Shown: positions 1 to 6,678 of the stretch, one piece after another | Layout of the letters: the number at the start of each line of letters is the position of its first letter | Position numbering within the stretch: position 1 is the first letter of the stretch | Position numbers and translations under genes: made by a program | Notes under the pieces: generated by a model | Databases searched by the model: none | The model's input: only the letters and a program-made list of their open reading frames with translations | Told to the model about the DNA's origin: nothing | From: JACVRW01 sp035645115 | GTDB taxonomy: Bacteria; Actinomycetota; Thermoleophilia; Solirubrobacterales; Thermoleophilaceae | Assembly: GCA_035645115.1 (NCBI GenBank) | Contig: DASQNF010000033.1 | Coordinates: 1 to 14,817, forward strand | DNA length: 14,817 nt | Reading direction: 5' to 3'

Positions 1-236
1 GGATCCATCGGGCGGAGCGCGAGCGGATCGAGAACCGCCGGCGCACATCGCAGGTCAAGACTTGGTTCCGCCGGCTCGAGAACGCGGTCGACCAGCGCGA
101 CTCCGCGAGGGCCGACGACGAGCTCCGCACCCTCGTCTCGCGTATCGACCGTGCCGTGAAGTCGGGCGCGCTCCACCGCAACAACGGCGCCCGCAAGAAG
201 GCGCGGGCGGCGCGGATTCGCTCGCGCCTGTCCTAG
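1..236 (+). CDS. rpsT: 30S ribosomal protein bS20, C-terminal part (5' end cut by window)
   Basis: This is the 3' end of the gene for small-subunit protein bS20, which binds 16S rRNA near the bottom of the 30S body. The reading frame runs from base 3 to the TAG at 234-236 and gives 77 codons. The peptide is almost all charged alpha-helix. Its tail has the family signature: SRIDRAVKSGALHRNN followed by GARKKARAARIRSRLS, matching the usual 'D.A..KG.IH.N.AARKKSRL' ending. The first visible residues (IHRAERERIENRRR) fit the normal N-terminal helix, so only about 11 codons lie outside the window. The partner gene holA, often beside rpsT, lies downstream on the other strand. Identity is secure from the C-terminal motif; only the start is missing. 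Confidence 0.93.
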   Translation, partial: IHRAERERIENRRRTSQVKTWFRRLENAVDQRDSARADDELRTLVSRIDRAVKSGALHRNNGARKKARAARIRSRLS

Positions 237-258
237 GCGCCCCGCGCCGAGCGGCGCC
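236..258 (+). terminator. GC-rich hairpin directly after rpsT
   Basis: GGCGCC at 236-241 can pair with GGCGCC at 253-258. An alternative inner stem is GCGCC (244-248) with GGCGC (253-257) around a GAGC loop. Either form starts at or just after the rpsT stop codon. There is no T-run after it, so it may be a terminator without a U-tract, as is common in high-GC actinobacteria, or a 3'-end stabiliser. The call rests only on position and self-complementarity. Confidence 0.35.
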
Positions 259-287
259 CGCCTTCGTCAGCCTCCTACTGTTCCCCC

Positions 288-1781
288 ATGGAGACGAGAC
301 TGCTGATCCGCGGCGAGCGGGTGGCCGGCGAGGGCGCGCCGCTCGCGGTCGAGAACCCGGCCTCCGAGGAGACGGTCGCGGAGCTGCGGGGGCCCTCGCC
401 CGCCCAGCTCGACGCGGCGATCGCCGGCGCGGCCGAGGCGTTCAAGGGCTGGGCCGCGACACCGGCCGTCGAGAGGGCGGAGCTGCTCCACGAGGTCGCC
501 GTGCGTATGCGCGCGCAGGCGGGCGAGCTGGCGCACACCATGACGCTCGAGGGCGGCAAGCCTCTGATCGAGAACTCCGACGAGGTCGGCTGGACCGCCG
601 CCGCGTTCGACTATTACGCCGAGATGGGCCGCAACTTCGCGGGCCGTGTGATCCCATCGATCGAATCGACCCAGCTCGCCCTCGTGATCAAGGAGCCGGT
701 CGGGGTGTGGGGCTGCATCGTCCCCTGGAACTACCCGCTGCTGCTGCTCGCGTGGAAGCTCGCGCCCGCGCTGGCGGCGGGAAACACGGTGGTGGCAAAG
801 CCCTCGGAGCTGACGCCTCTGTCCACGCTCATGCTCGGAGACTGCTTCGCGGAGCTGGCCCCGGGGGTGGTCAACCTCGTGGCCGGGGCGGGGGACGTGG
901 GCGCCGCGCTCGTGGACGACGAGCGGGTGGGCGGGGTGGCCTTCACGGGCTCGGTGGAGACCGGCAAGGCGGTGGCGATGGCCTGCTCGCGACGAGTCGC
1001 GCGCATGAACCTCGAGATGGGCGGCAAGGATCCCTTCATCGTCTGCGCGGACGTGGCCGCCGACGTGCAGGTCGCGGCTCGCGGCGGCGCCTGGGCCGCC
1101 TACCTGAACGCGGGGCAGGTGTGCACCTCTGCGGAGCGCATCTACGTGGCCCGCGAGATCTACGACGAGTTCGTGTCCGCGTTCGTCGATCACACCCGAA
1201 CGCTGCGCGTGGGCGACCCCTTCGACGAGAGCACCGACGTCGGCCCGATGGTGTCGGCGGCTCAACGGGCGAAGGTCGAGGCGCAGCTGGAGGCGGCGGT
1301 GTCGGCAGGCGCGGAGCTCGTCATGGGCGGCGGGCGAGCGGGCTTCGCGCGCGGCCACTACTTCGAGCCCGCGGTGGTCACGGGCCTGCCGGCCGAGACG
1401 GCGTTGCTGCGCGACGAGACCTTCGGCCCGGTCGCGCCGATCGTGCCCGTCGGCTCGCTCGACGAGGCGATAGCGCTCGCCAACGGCACCCGCTTCGGTC
1501 TCGGGGCCAACGTGTACACCCGCGATCTCGAGACGGCCGTGCGCTGCCTGCGCGAGATCCGGGCGGGCACGGTGTGGATCAACGACCCGCTCACCGACAA
1601 CGACGCGGGCCCGTTCGGCGGCTTCAACCAGTCCGGCTTCGGCCGCGAGCTCGGGCAGGAGGGGCTCGAGGCCTTCCAGGAGACCAAGCACGTGCACATC
1701 GAGACGAAGATCGCGCCAAAGGAGTGGTGGTACCCCTACGGGCCGGGCGACTCCGCGCCGCCCGCCGGCGCCGGCGCCTGA
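288..1781 (+). CDS. NAD(P)-dependent aldehyde dehydrogenase (betaine-aldehyde-dehydrogenase-like)
   Basis: The gene encodes a 497-residue soluble ALDH-superfamily enzyme that oxidises an aldehyde to its acid with NAD(P)+. All core motifs are present: oxyanion Asn in PWNYP (N148), cofactor Lys in VVAKPSE (K171), FTGS at 219-222, general-base Glu in LEMGGKDP (E243), catalytic Cys in NAGQVCTS (C279) and the cofactor-ribose Glu in DETFGP (E377). Length is normal for the family. The C-terminus carries KEWWYPYG followed by a short Gly/Ala/Pro tail. Overall it resembles betaine- or aminoaldehyde dehydrogenases, but the substrate cannot be read from sequence alone. The ATG at 288 has no clear ribosome binding site, but the N-terminus starts at the normal place. 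The gene lies 51 bases after rpsT on the same strand and ends 17 bases before the convergent holA stop. It may depend on readthrough from rpsT, since little room is left for its own promoter. Confidence 0.93.
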   Translation: METRLLIRGERVAGEGAPLAVENPASEETVAELRGPSPAQLDAAIAGAAEAFKGWAATPAVERAELLHEVAVRMRAQAGELAHTMTLEGGKPLIENSDEVGWTAAAFDYYAEMGRNFAGRVIPSIESTQLALVIKEPVGVWGCIVPWNYPLLLLAWKLAPALAAGNTVVAKPSELTPLSTLMLGDCFAELAPGVVNLVAGAGDVGAALVDDERVGGVAFTGSVETGKAVAMACSRRVARMNLEMGGKDPFIVCADVAADVQVAARGGAWAAYLNAGQVCTSAERIYVAREIYDEFVSAFVDHTRTLRVGDPFDESTDVGPMVSAAQRAKVEAQLEAAVSAGAELVMGGGRAGFARGHYFEPAVVTGLPAETALLRDETFGPVAPIVPVGSLDEAIALANGTRFGLGANVYTRDLETAVRCLREIRAGTVWINDPLTDNDAGPFGGFNQSGFGRELGQEGLEAFQETKHVHIETKIAPKEWWYPYGPGDSAPPAGAGA

Positions 1782-1798
1782 ACCCCGAGGCGGCGGCC

Positions 1799-2761
1799 TC
1801 AGCCCACCGCGCGGACGAGCGCCAGCGAGAACGCGGCGTCCTCGTCCAGCTGCAGCTCGCCGCCGCCGCGCGTCTGGACCTCGAGGTCGGCGAACACGCA
1901 CAGCGCGCGCTCGAGCAGCGCCAGGTCGGCTTTCTTCGCGCGCGCCACCGTCTTCTTGGCGAGCCAGGGCGGCGCCTTCAGCGTCTCACTCACCTTCTGG
2001 TCGGGCATCCCGCGCTCGAGCAGCGAGGCCGCCTGGTGCACCTCGCGCAGCCTGCGGACGATCGGGAACGCGAGCCGCGCCGGCCGCTCGCCGTGGGACT
2101 CGAGCTCCTGTGCGACTGCCAGGGTGGCCCGGAGGTCGCCGGAGATGAGCGCGTCGGCGAGGTCGTATGCCTGAGGGAGGTTGTCCGCGACCGCGAGCCG
2201 CTCCACGTCGGCCCTCGTCAGGTTCACACGCGGATGGATGGCCAGCGCGAGCTTCTCGAGCTCCCGCGCAAGCCGCTGCTGGCTCGTCCCGACCCGCGAC
2301 ACGAGCTCCTTGGCGGCCGCGCCGTCCAGCTGCAGCCCGAGCTCGCGCGCGTGGCCGATGCACCACTTCGGCAGCTCCCAGGGCTTGGGGGCGGCGTACT
2401 CGCGCAGCTCGCCGCCGGCCCGATCGACCGCCTTGGCCAGCTGCTTCAGGGGCTTGCCGCGCACGATCAGGACGAGCAGGGTCTCCGCCGGAAGCTCGGC
2501 GAGCGCGTCCGTGAGCGAGTCCAGCTCGGACGCCTTCCAGGCGCCGGCGTCGTCCACGAGCAGATAGCGCGTGCCGGGGTCGAAGCTGAGCACGGCCAGC
2601 GCGCCTGCCACCTCGTCGGGGGAGCACTGGCGGGCATCGAAGGACTCGAGGCCGCCGGGGCCGCGCTCCTCGTCGGCCCGCCGCCGCACCCGGGCCCGCC
2701 AGGCGTCGATCTTGGCGTCGTCGTCGCCGCAGACGAGGTAGGCGGGCTTGAGGTCGGCCAC
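1799..2761 (-). CDS. holA: DNA polymerase III subunit delta
   Basis: The product (320 residues) is the delta subunit of the clamp loader, which opens the beta sliding clamp so it can be loaded on DNA at replication forks. It has the family layout. An N-terminal nucleotide-binding-like fold starts with AYLVCGDDD (7-15) and lacks a working P-loop. The middle contains LLVDDAGAWK and the stretch KPLKQLAKAVDRAG. The rest is a helical lid and collar, including TSQQRLARELEKLALA and a C-terminal LVRAV. Length is typical (about 320-340). The start is GTG at 2759-2761; no upstream in-frame ATG was found in the short gap before it. The gene follows comEC on the same strand after a 120-base gap holding a strong hairpin, so it may have its own promoter. 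The stop overlaps a small 5-bp inverted repeat shared with the end of the convergent ALDH gene. Confidence 0.9.
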   Translation of the reverse strand: MADLKPAYLVCGDDDAKIDAWRARVRRRADEERGPGGLESFDARQCSPDEVAGALAVLSFDPGTRYLLVDDAGAWKASELDSLTDALAELPAETLLVLIVRGKPLKQLAKAVDRAGGELREYAAPKPWELPKWCIGHARELGLQLDGAAAKELVSRVGTSQQRLARELEKLALAIHPRVNLTRADVERLAVADNLPQAYDLADALISGDLRATLAVAQELESHGERPARLAFPIVRRLREVHQAASLLERGMPDQKVSETLKAPPWLAKKTVARAKKADLALLERALCVFADLEVQTRGGGELQLDEDAAFSLALVRAVG

Positions 2762-2762
2762 G

Positions 2763-2779
2763 CCGCCAGTGTATGGCGG
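2763..2779 (-). promoter_or_regulatory. Hairpin over the holA translation start region
   Basis: CCGCCA (2763-2768) and TGGCGG (2774-2779) form a perfect 6-bp stem with a 5-base loop. It lies 1 base upstream of the holA GTG on the - strand, so it covers about -2 to -18 of the message, where a Shine-Dalgarno sequence would normally lie. No clear Shine-Dalgarno sequence is seen. The hairpin might limit translation of holA or simply be a chance structure in GC-rich DNA. Confidence 0.3.
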
Positions 2780-2812
2780 AGGTCGGCAGCTCGCGGGGCA
2801 TCGTGTAGGTGG

Positions 2813-2841
2813 GGCGGCCCCGTCAGCTAGGAGGGGCCGCC
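2813..2841 (-). terminator. Strong 9-bp hairpin between comEC and holA
   Basis: GGCGGCCCC at 2813-2821 and GGGGCCGCC at 2833-2841 are perfect reverse complements around an 11-base loop that contains the only A/T-rich bases nearby. The structure lies 40 bases after the comEC stop and 51 bases before the holA start. No T-run follows in the direction of transcription. It most likely ends or attenuates the comEA-comEC transcript, or protects its 3' end. The perfect stem is seen directly; the role is inferred. Confidence 0.5.
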
Positions 2842-2881
2842 GCCACGGCGTCCCGCCCGTCCTCGCCCCCGCCGGCTCGGT

Positions 2882-5599
2882 TCAGCGCTCCGTCTCCACT
2901 CGCATCTCGGTTCCCTGGACGGTGAGCGTCACCGTGCCGTGGAGGTCGGTTCGATAGGTCGCCACGTCGGCGTCACGGAGGGCCGCGAGGGTGGAGGGGG
3001 CCGGGTGGCCGTAGGTGTTCGCTCCCACCTCGATGGCGGCGAGCTCGGGGCTCACCCGCTCGAGCAGCTCGGGAAGGCCGGAATCGGCGCTGCCGTGGTG
3101 CGGGACCTTCATCGCCTCGACGTCGGGGAGCTCCAGCGGCAGCAGCGCCTCGCTCTCTGCGTCGGCGGACAGCAGCAGGTCGAACTCGCCGGAGCTGACC
3201 AGGGCGACGACGGCCCGCGGATTCGGGTCTTCCGGCGCTGGGCCGGGCGGGCGCGGCGGCGGCGAGAGGATGCGGATCGTGATTCCGCCCGCGTGAAGGG
3301 TCGAGGGCGCCGTGGCCGGCAGTGACCGCACCTGGCGCCGCCTCGCCATGGCGAGCACCGATCGAAAGCCGGGGTCGGAGCTCCCGTCGCCCCCGTCGAG
3401 CAGCAGCTCGACGCGCCGCCGGGCGAGGACGTGGCTCAGCCCGCCGTGGTGATCGCGCGAGGCGTGCGTGGCCACGACCAGGGACAGCGGCCCAACCCCC
3501 GCCCGCCGCAGCAGCCGCTCTATCCCGGCCTCCGGCGGTCCGCCGTCGAACAGCACAGCCGTGCCGTCCGGGTGCTGGAGCAGGGTGGCGTCGCCCTGGC
3601 CCACGTCCAGGAAGCGGACCGTGAGCGCCTTCGGCGCTGCCGGCGGTGTGAGCGCTTCGGCCGCGCCCAGCGCGACCAGCGCCACCGCGAGCGCCACCAG
3701 CGCTGTCCGAGCGCTGCGCGGCGCGCGTCGCCAAGCCGCGGCGAGCTCCGGTGCGGAGCGGCCTGCCCGCCGGGCGAGGGCGCGCCCGCCCACCGCGACG
3801 ATCCCGATCGCGCAGTAAGTCAAACCTACGCCCAGGGGCGAGCGCAGCGGGATCGGCAGCCGTGCGCCCGGGAGATCGGCGAAGCGCTCCGCGAGGCCGG
3901 CGATGTACGCAACCGGGATCCTCGTGAAGGCGCCCGCGAGTTCCGCGAGCACGGCCGCGGTGGGCACCAAGGGCGCCATCAGGCCGAGCCCCGCCTTCAC
4001 CATGCCGAGCCACATCGCGGGCGCGACGGCGGGCAGCGCCAGCAGGTTGGCCGGCAGGCCCGCCAGCGGCACCGCATCGAAGTGGTGGGCCAGCAGCGGG
4101 GCGGTGGCGAGGGTGGCGGCCAGCGTGATGGCGACGCCCTCCCCGAGAGCTCGCACAAGCCCCCGCGCGAGCGGCCCCCGGCTCGGCCCGCTGTTCTTGC
4201 CCGGCGGCGGCCGCGCGCCCCGGAGCAGCGCCTCGCCCGCCCTGGTCAGGGCGCCCGCGAGCGGCCTACCGATGGTCAGGATCCCGACTACTGCCGCGAA
4301 CGAGAGCTGCCAGCCGGGGTCCTGCCACGCGCGCGGGTTCAACAGCAGCGTGATCGCCGCGGCCAGGAGCAGCGCATACCAGCGCGAGGCCGGGCGCGAC
4401 ATGGTCAGGGCCGCGATGCCGGCGGCCCCCATCACCCCGGCGCGTTGCAGCGATGGCCCGGCGCCCGCGAGCGGGACATACATGGCCACCAGCAACAGCA
4501 GCGCCACCCCCCTAACCCGCGGGCCGAGCCCCGCCACCGCAAGGAACGGAAGCGCCAGCGCCACCAGCAGCATCACGTTCTGCCCGCTCACCGCCAAAAG
4601 GTGGGCAAGTCCCGAGTCGCGGAAGTCCTCGCGGGTGGCGGCGTCGATCCGCTCGTCCTGGCCGAGGACCATGCCGCGCGCGAGCGCGGCCTCACGCGCC
4701 GGCAGGCCGGACGCGACGCCGCGCTCGGCCAGTCCGCGCATGCGGTCGAGCAGCCCCGGGACCCCGCTCCGGCGGCGGCCGCTCGGTCGCGCGCGGTCGA
4801 GCAGCAGCTCGGCGGCTACCCCGCGCCGGCGCAGATAGGAGGCGAAGTCGAAGCCGCCGTCCACGCCGGTCGGCGATGGGGCGTCTCCGCCGGCCTCGGA
4901 GCGCGCGCCGGCCGGCCCGCGGGCGCTCGAACCCGGCTTCACCCTCGCAGCCCCACCGTCGGAGGCTCCGATCGGCCGGAGCCGGCCCTCGAGCAGCAGC
5001 TCGTCCCCGAGGTCGAGGCCGGCTGGAAGCCTCCCCCATGGCGGGACGCGCACCAGCAGCCGAGCGCCGTCGAGCCGGCCTGACGAGACGCCGACCTCGG
5101 CGGAGGCGCCCAGCTGGGCCGCCCGTGGGCGGGTGAGCAGGTGGGCTCTGAGGCGAACCTCCCGCTCGTGGCCTACGAGGCGGGCGGGCCGGTCGAGGGC
5201 GTCGAGCCGGGCGTGACCGACGGCCGCGCCGCCGAGCAGTGCGCCGGCCGCGAGGGCGCCGCTCAGGGGGAGGCCGGCGGCCGCGAGCGCGGCGAGCAGT
5301 GCGACCGCGCAGCCGAGAGCTGCGAACGGCTGCGAGCCCGCGAGCGCGAGCCCTGCCGCCACCGACCCGACGGCGAGATGCCACGGACGCGCCGAGAGGA
5401 GGGCGAGCGCCCGCGCCGGGCCCGGTGGCCTTGCGGCCCGGCCGGCGGTGGGGTCGACGCCGTGGGGGTCTCCCCCGGCCCGCCACGGCTGCTCGGACTG
5501 CTCGGCGGCACCGCTGGCTGGGTCGACGTCGCGCCCACGGAAGCGCTCCGCCCCCGCCGTCGAGCCGTCGAGTGGCCGGCGGTCGCGCCACCGGCTCAT
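2882..5599 (-). CDS. comEC: Competence protein ComEC/Rec2, DNA-uptake channel
   Basis: This 905-residue integral membrane protein should form the inner-membrane channel for single-stranded DNA in natural transformation. In order: a polar, disordered stretch (1-60); a hydrophobic cluster (72-128); an OB-like region (about 145-270) with a Gly/Ala/Pro-rich insertion (211-248); and the Competence domain. The last carries the hallmark GLAHLLAVSGQNV (330-342) and many membrane helices to about 610. A C-terminal metallo-beta-lactamase-like domain follows, with DVGQGDA (665-671), THASRDHHGG (711-720), HHGS (834-837) and a final YGHP/YRTD segment. The metal motif reads H712, S714, D716, H717, with Ser at the second position where many metallo-beta-lactamase proteins have His. 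Length is normal or slightly long. The ATG at 5597-5599 overlaps the comEA stop as ATGA, so translation is probably coupled. Confidence 0.93.
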   Translation of the reverse strand: MSRWRDRRPLDGSTAGAERFRGRDVDPASGAAEQSEQPWRAGGDPHGVDPTAGRAARPPGPARALALLSARPWHLAVGSVAAGLALAGSQPFAALGCAVALLAALAAAGLPLSGALAAGALLGGAAVGHARLDALDRPARLVGHEREVRLRAHLLTRPRAAQLGASAEVGVSSGRLDGARLLVRVPPWGRLPAGLDLGDELLLEGRLRPIGASDGGAARVKPGSSARGPAGARSEAGGDAPSPTGVDGGFDFASYLRRRGVAAELLLDRARPSGRRRSGVPGLLDRMRGLAERGVASGLPAREAALARGMVLGQDERIDAATREDFRDSGLAHLLAVSGQNVMLLVALALPFLAVAGLGPRVRGVALLLLVAMYVPLAGAGPSLQRAGVMGAAGIAALTMSRPASRWYALLLAAAITLLLNPRAWQDPGWQLSFAAVVGILTIGRPLAGALTRAGEALLRGARPPPGKNSGPSRGPLARGLVRALGEGVAITLAATLATAPLLAHHFDAVPLAGLPANLLALPAVAPAMWLGMVKAGLGLMAPLVPTAAVLAELAGAFTRIPVAYIAGLAERFADLPGARLPIPLRSPLGVGLTYCAIGIVAVGGRALARRAGRSAPELAAAWRRAPRSARTALVALAVALVALGAAEALTPPAAPKALTVRFLDVGQGDATLLQHPDGTAVLFDGGPPEAGIERLLRRAGVGPLSLVVATHASRDHHGGLSHVLARRRVELLLDGGDGSSDPGFRSVLAMARRRQVRSLPATAPSTLHAGGITIRILSPPPRPPGPAPEDPNPRAVVALVSSGEFDLLLSADAESEALLPLELPDVEAMKVPHHGSADSGLPELLERVSPELAAIEVGANTYGHPAPSTLAALRDADVATYRTDLHGTVTLTVQGTEMRVETER

Positions 5600-6255
5600 G
5601 GCTGGAGGGCATCCCTGAGCGTCGCGAAGCGCTTCTCTCCGATCCCCTCGACGTCGCGAAGCTCCCCGATCGACCCGAACCCGCCGGCCTCGGTGCGCTG
5701 CTCGATGATGCGCTCCGCGAGGGTGGGACCGATCCCGTCGATGGCGTCGAGCTGCTCGAGAGTGGCCGTGGCCAGGCTCGGCTTGGCCCCGGACGCGGCT
5801 GCGGCTGCGCCGCCGGCGCTCACCGCGCCTGTCCCTCCCCTGCCGCGCAAGGGCACCACGACCTGCTGCCCGTCTTGCAGGGGGGCCGCCAGGTTGACCG
5901 CCGTGACGTCCGCCCGTCGCGTGAACCCGCCCGCGCGCTCGATCGCCGCAGCGGCCCGCGAGCCCGGCGCCAGTCGCAGCAGGCCGGGACGGCGGATCGC
6001 GCCCGCCACGTGCACGTAGATCCCCGCCCCCGTGGCGCCGCGCGGTTCGCCCTCGCCCCGCGCGCCGGCAGCTCGCCCGTCCTCCGAGCCCCCGGCCGGC
6101 GGGCCCGAGGGCGAGCCGGGGCCGCCAGCTCCGTCCACCCGTACCGGCGGCGCCGCCGCCCCCTCGCCGCCGCCGATCAGGCGAACCGCCGCCAGGGTTG
6201 CGAGCACGGCCGCCACAAGCCAGGCGAGCACGGTTCCACGGGTGACTCGATGCAC
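5596..6255 (-). CDS. comEA: Competence protein ComEA, membrane-anchored DNA receptor
   Basis: The product (219 residues) binds incoming double-stranded DNA outside the membrane and passes it to ComEC. It has one N-terminal membrane anchor (about 8-26) and then a low-complexity Gly/Pro/Ala linker (28-76). Next is an SLBB domain (about 77-137; IYVHVAGAIRRPG, then GFTRRADVTAVNLAAPLQDG). At the C-terminus is a helix-hairpin-helix pair (160-219) with LDAIDGIGPTLAERII and VEGIGEKRFATL, the DNA-binding part. This is the usual long ComEA architecture. The start is GTG at 6253-6255; an in-frame stop at 6292-6294 limits any longer start, and no good ribosome binding site is seen. Its stop overlaps the comEC start by four bases. 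No comEB lies between them. A repeat pair upstream could be its control site. Confidence 0.92.
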   Translation of the reverse strand: MHRVTRGTVLAWLVAAVLATLAAVRLIGGGEGAAAPPVRVDGAGGPGSPSGPPAGGSEDGRAAGARGEGEPRGATGAGIYVHVAGAIRRPGLLRLAPGSRAAAAIERAGGFTRRADVTAVNLAAPLQDGQQVVVPLRGRGGTGAVSAGGAAAAASGAKPSLATATLEQLDAIDGIGPTLAERIIEQRTEAGGFGSIGELRDVEGIGEKRFATLRDALQP

Positions 6256-6299
6256 GCGGCCGAACGTACGTCTCGCCGCTACAGCCGTGGGTTACGTGT

Positions 6300-6317
6300 G
6301 TGACGAAACGGTGACGA
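6300..6317 (-). promoter_or_regulatory. Direct repeat GTGACGA x2, 11 bases apart, upstream of comEA
   Basis: GTGACGA occurs at 6300-6306 and again at 6311-6317, so the copies are one helical turn apart on the same face of the DNA. They lie 45-62 bases upstream of the comEA start, in the 107-base gap after acyP, in a patch that is less G+C-rich than its surroundings. An ACGTACGT palindrome lies closer to the gene at 6264-6271. This looks like a promoter or operator region for comEA-comEC, but no regulator or consensus promoter can be named. Confidence 0.35.
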
Positions 6318-6362
6318 TTTCGCTGCTCCGCCCGCGCACCCAGGCCACGGGCGCTCAGGCCC

Positions 6363-6638
6363 TCAGCGCACCTCGAACCCGCTCAGCCTCTCCGGCGGCT
6401 CCTCGTGCTCCTCCACCCGCTCGACATGAGCGGCGCGCGGCCCCCGCCGGCAGAACGACACCAACTCCCGGACGGCGTCGGGCGCGCCCTCGAGGACCGC
6501 CTCGACCGTGCCGTCGGGCCGGTTCGCCACCCAGCCGGCCACCCCCCGCGGCGACGCCTCACGACGCATCGTGTCGCGGAAGAACACGCCCTGCACTCGC
6601 CCGTGGATGACCACGCGCCTGCGCACCCGCTCGCTCAT
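6363..6638 (-). CDS. acyP: Acylphosphatase
   Basis: This small (91 residues) soluble enzyme hydrolyses acyl phosphates such as acetyl phosphate or carbamoyl phosphate. It has the complete family signature: HGRVQGVFFRDTMRREA with catalytic Arg at R21, then GWVANRPDGTVEAVLEG with catalytic Asn at N39, and the closing GFEVR. Length is exactly typical. The frame stays open upstream to about 6959, but that extension lacks family similarity and overlaps the divergent gene, so I start at the ATG 6636-6638. AGGAG at 6640-6644 is only one base from this ATG, closer than usual. The GTG at codon 5 (6624-6626) is then 13 bases away and is an alternative start giving 87 residues. The gene lies 107 bases upstream of comEA on the same strand and 40 bases from the divergent guanidino hydrolase. 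Confidence 0.92.
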   Translation of the reverse strand: MSERVRRRVVIHGRVQGVFFRDTMRREASPRGVAGWVANRPDGTVEAVLEGAPDAVRELVSFCRRGPRAAHVERVEEHEEPPERLSGFEVR

Positions 6639-6647
6639 ACTCCTGTG

Positions 6648-6660
6648 CGTTCCCCGAACG
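6648..6660. promoter_or_regulatory. Palindrome in the acyP / guanidino-hydrolase divergent gap
   Basis: CGTTC-CCC-GAACG is a perfect inverted repeat (5-base arms, 3-base spacer) placed almost centrally in the 40-base gap between the two divergent starts. It could be an operator serving both genes or a chance palindrome. It is not an actinobacterial LexA box, whose arms run the other way round (GAAC...GTTC). No clear -10/-35 elements are visible in this very short gap, so the promoters may lie partly inside the coding regions. Confidence 0.3.
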
Positions 6661-6678
6661 AAAGGGCGGCTACCCACG

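Noticed and set aside
271..276. CCTCCT upstream of ALDH as a ribosome binding site
   Set aside because: It is the complement of a Shine-Dalgarno sequence. Read on the - strand it gives AGGAGG, but no plausible reading frame follows it.
1787..1800. GAGGC-GGCG-GCCTC inverted repeat between the convergent ALDH and holA ends as a bidirectional terminator
   Set aside because: The 5-bp stem is short, has no T-run and overlaps the holA stop. Stems this size are common by chance in such GC-rich DNA.
267..1901. A 544-codon open frame antisense to the aldehyde dehydrogenase
   Set aside because: It is His/Arg-rich shadow sequence running past both ends of the real gene, with no recognisable domain.
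62..2830. A 922-codon open frame on the + strand spanning rpsT, ALDH and the complement of holA
   Set aside because: Its translation is Arg/Gly/Ala-rich with no domain, and it crosses three well-identified genes in other frames. Long stop-free frames are expected at this G+C content.
6349..6369. GCGCT/AGCGC and GGGC/GCCC stems over the acyP stop as a terminator
   Set aside because: The stems compete, are only 4-5 bp long and overlap the stop codon, so the evidence is too weak.
6508..6678. Longer start for the guanidino hydrolase at ATG 6508
   Set aside because: It would overlap acyP, and the added 57 residues look like shadow coding. Family similarity begins at ATG 6679.
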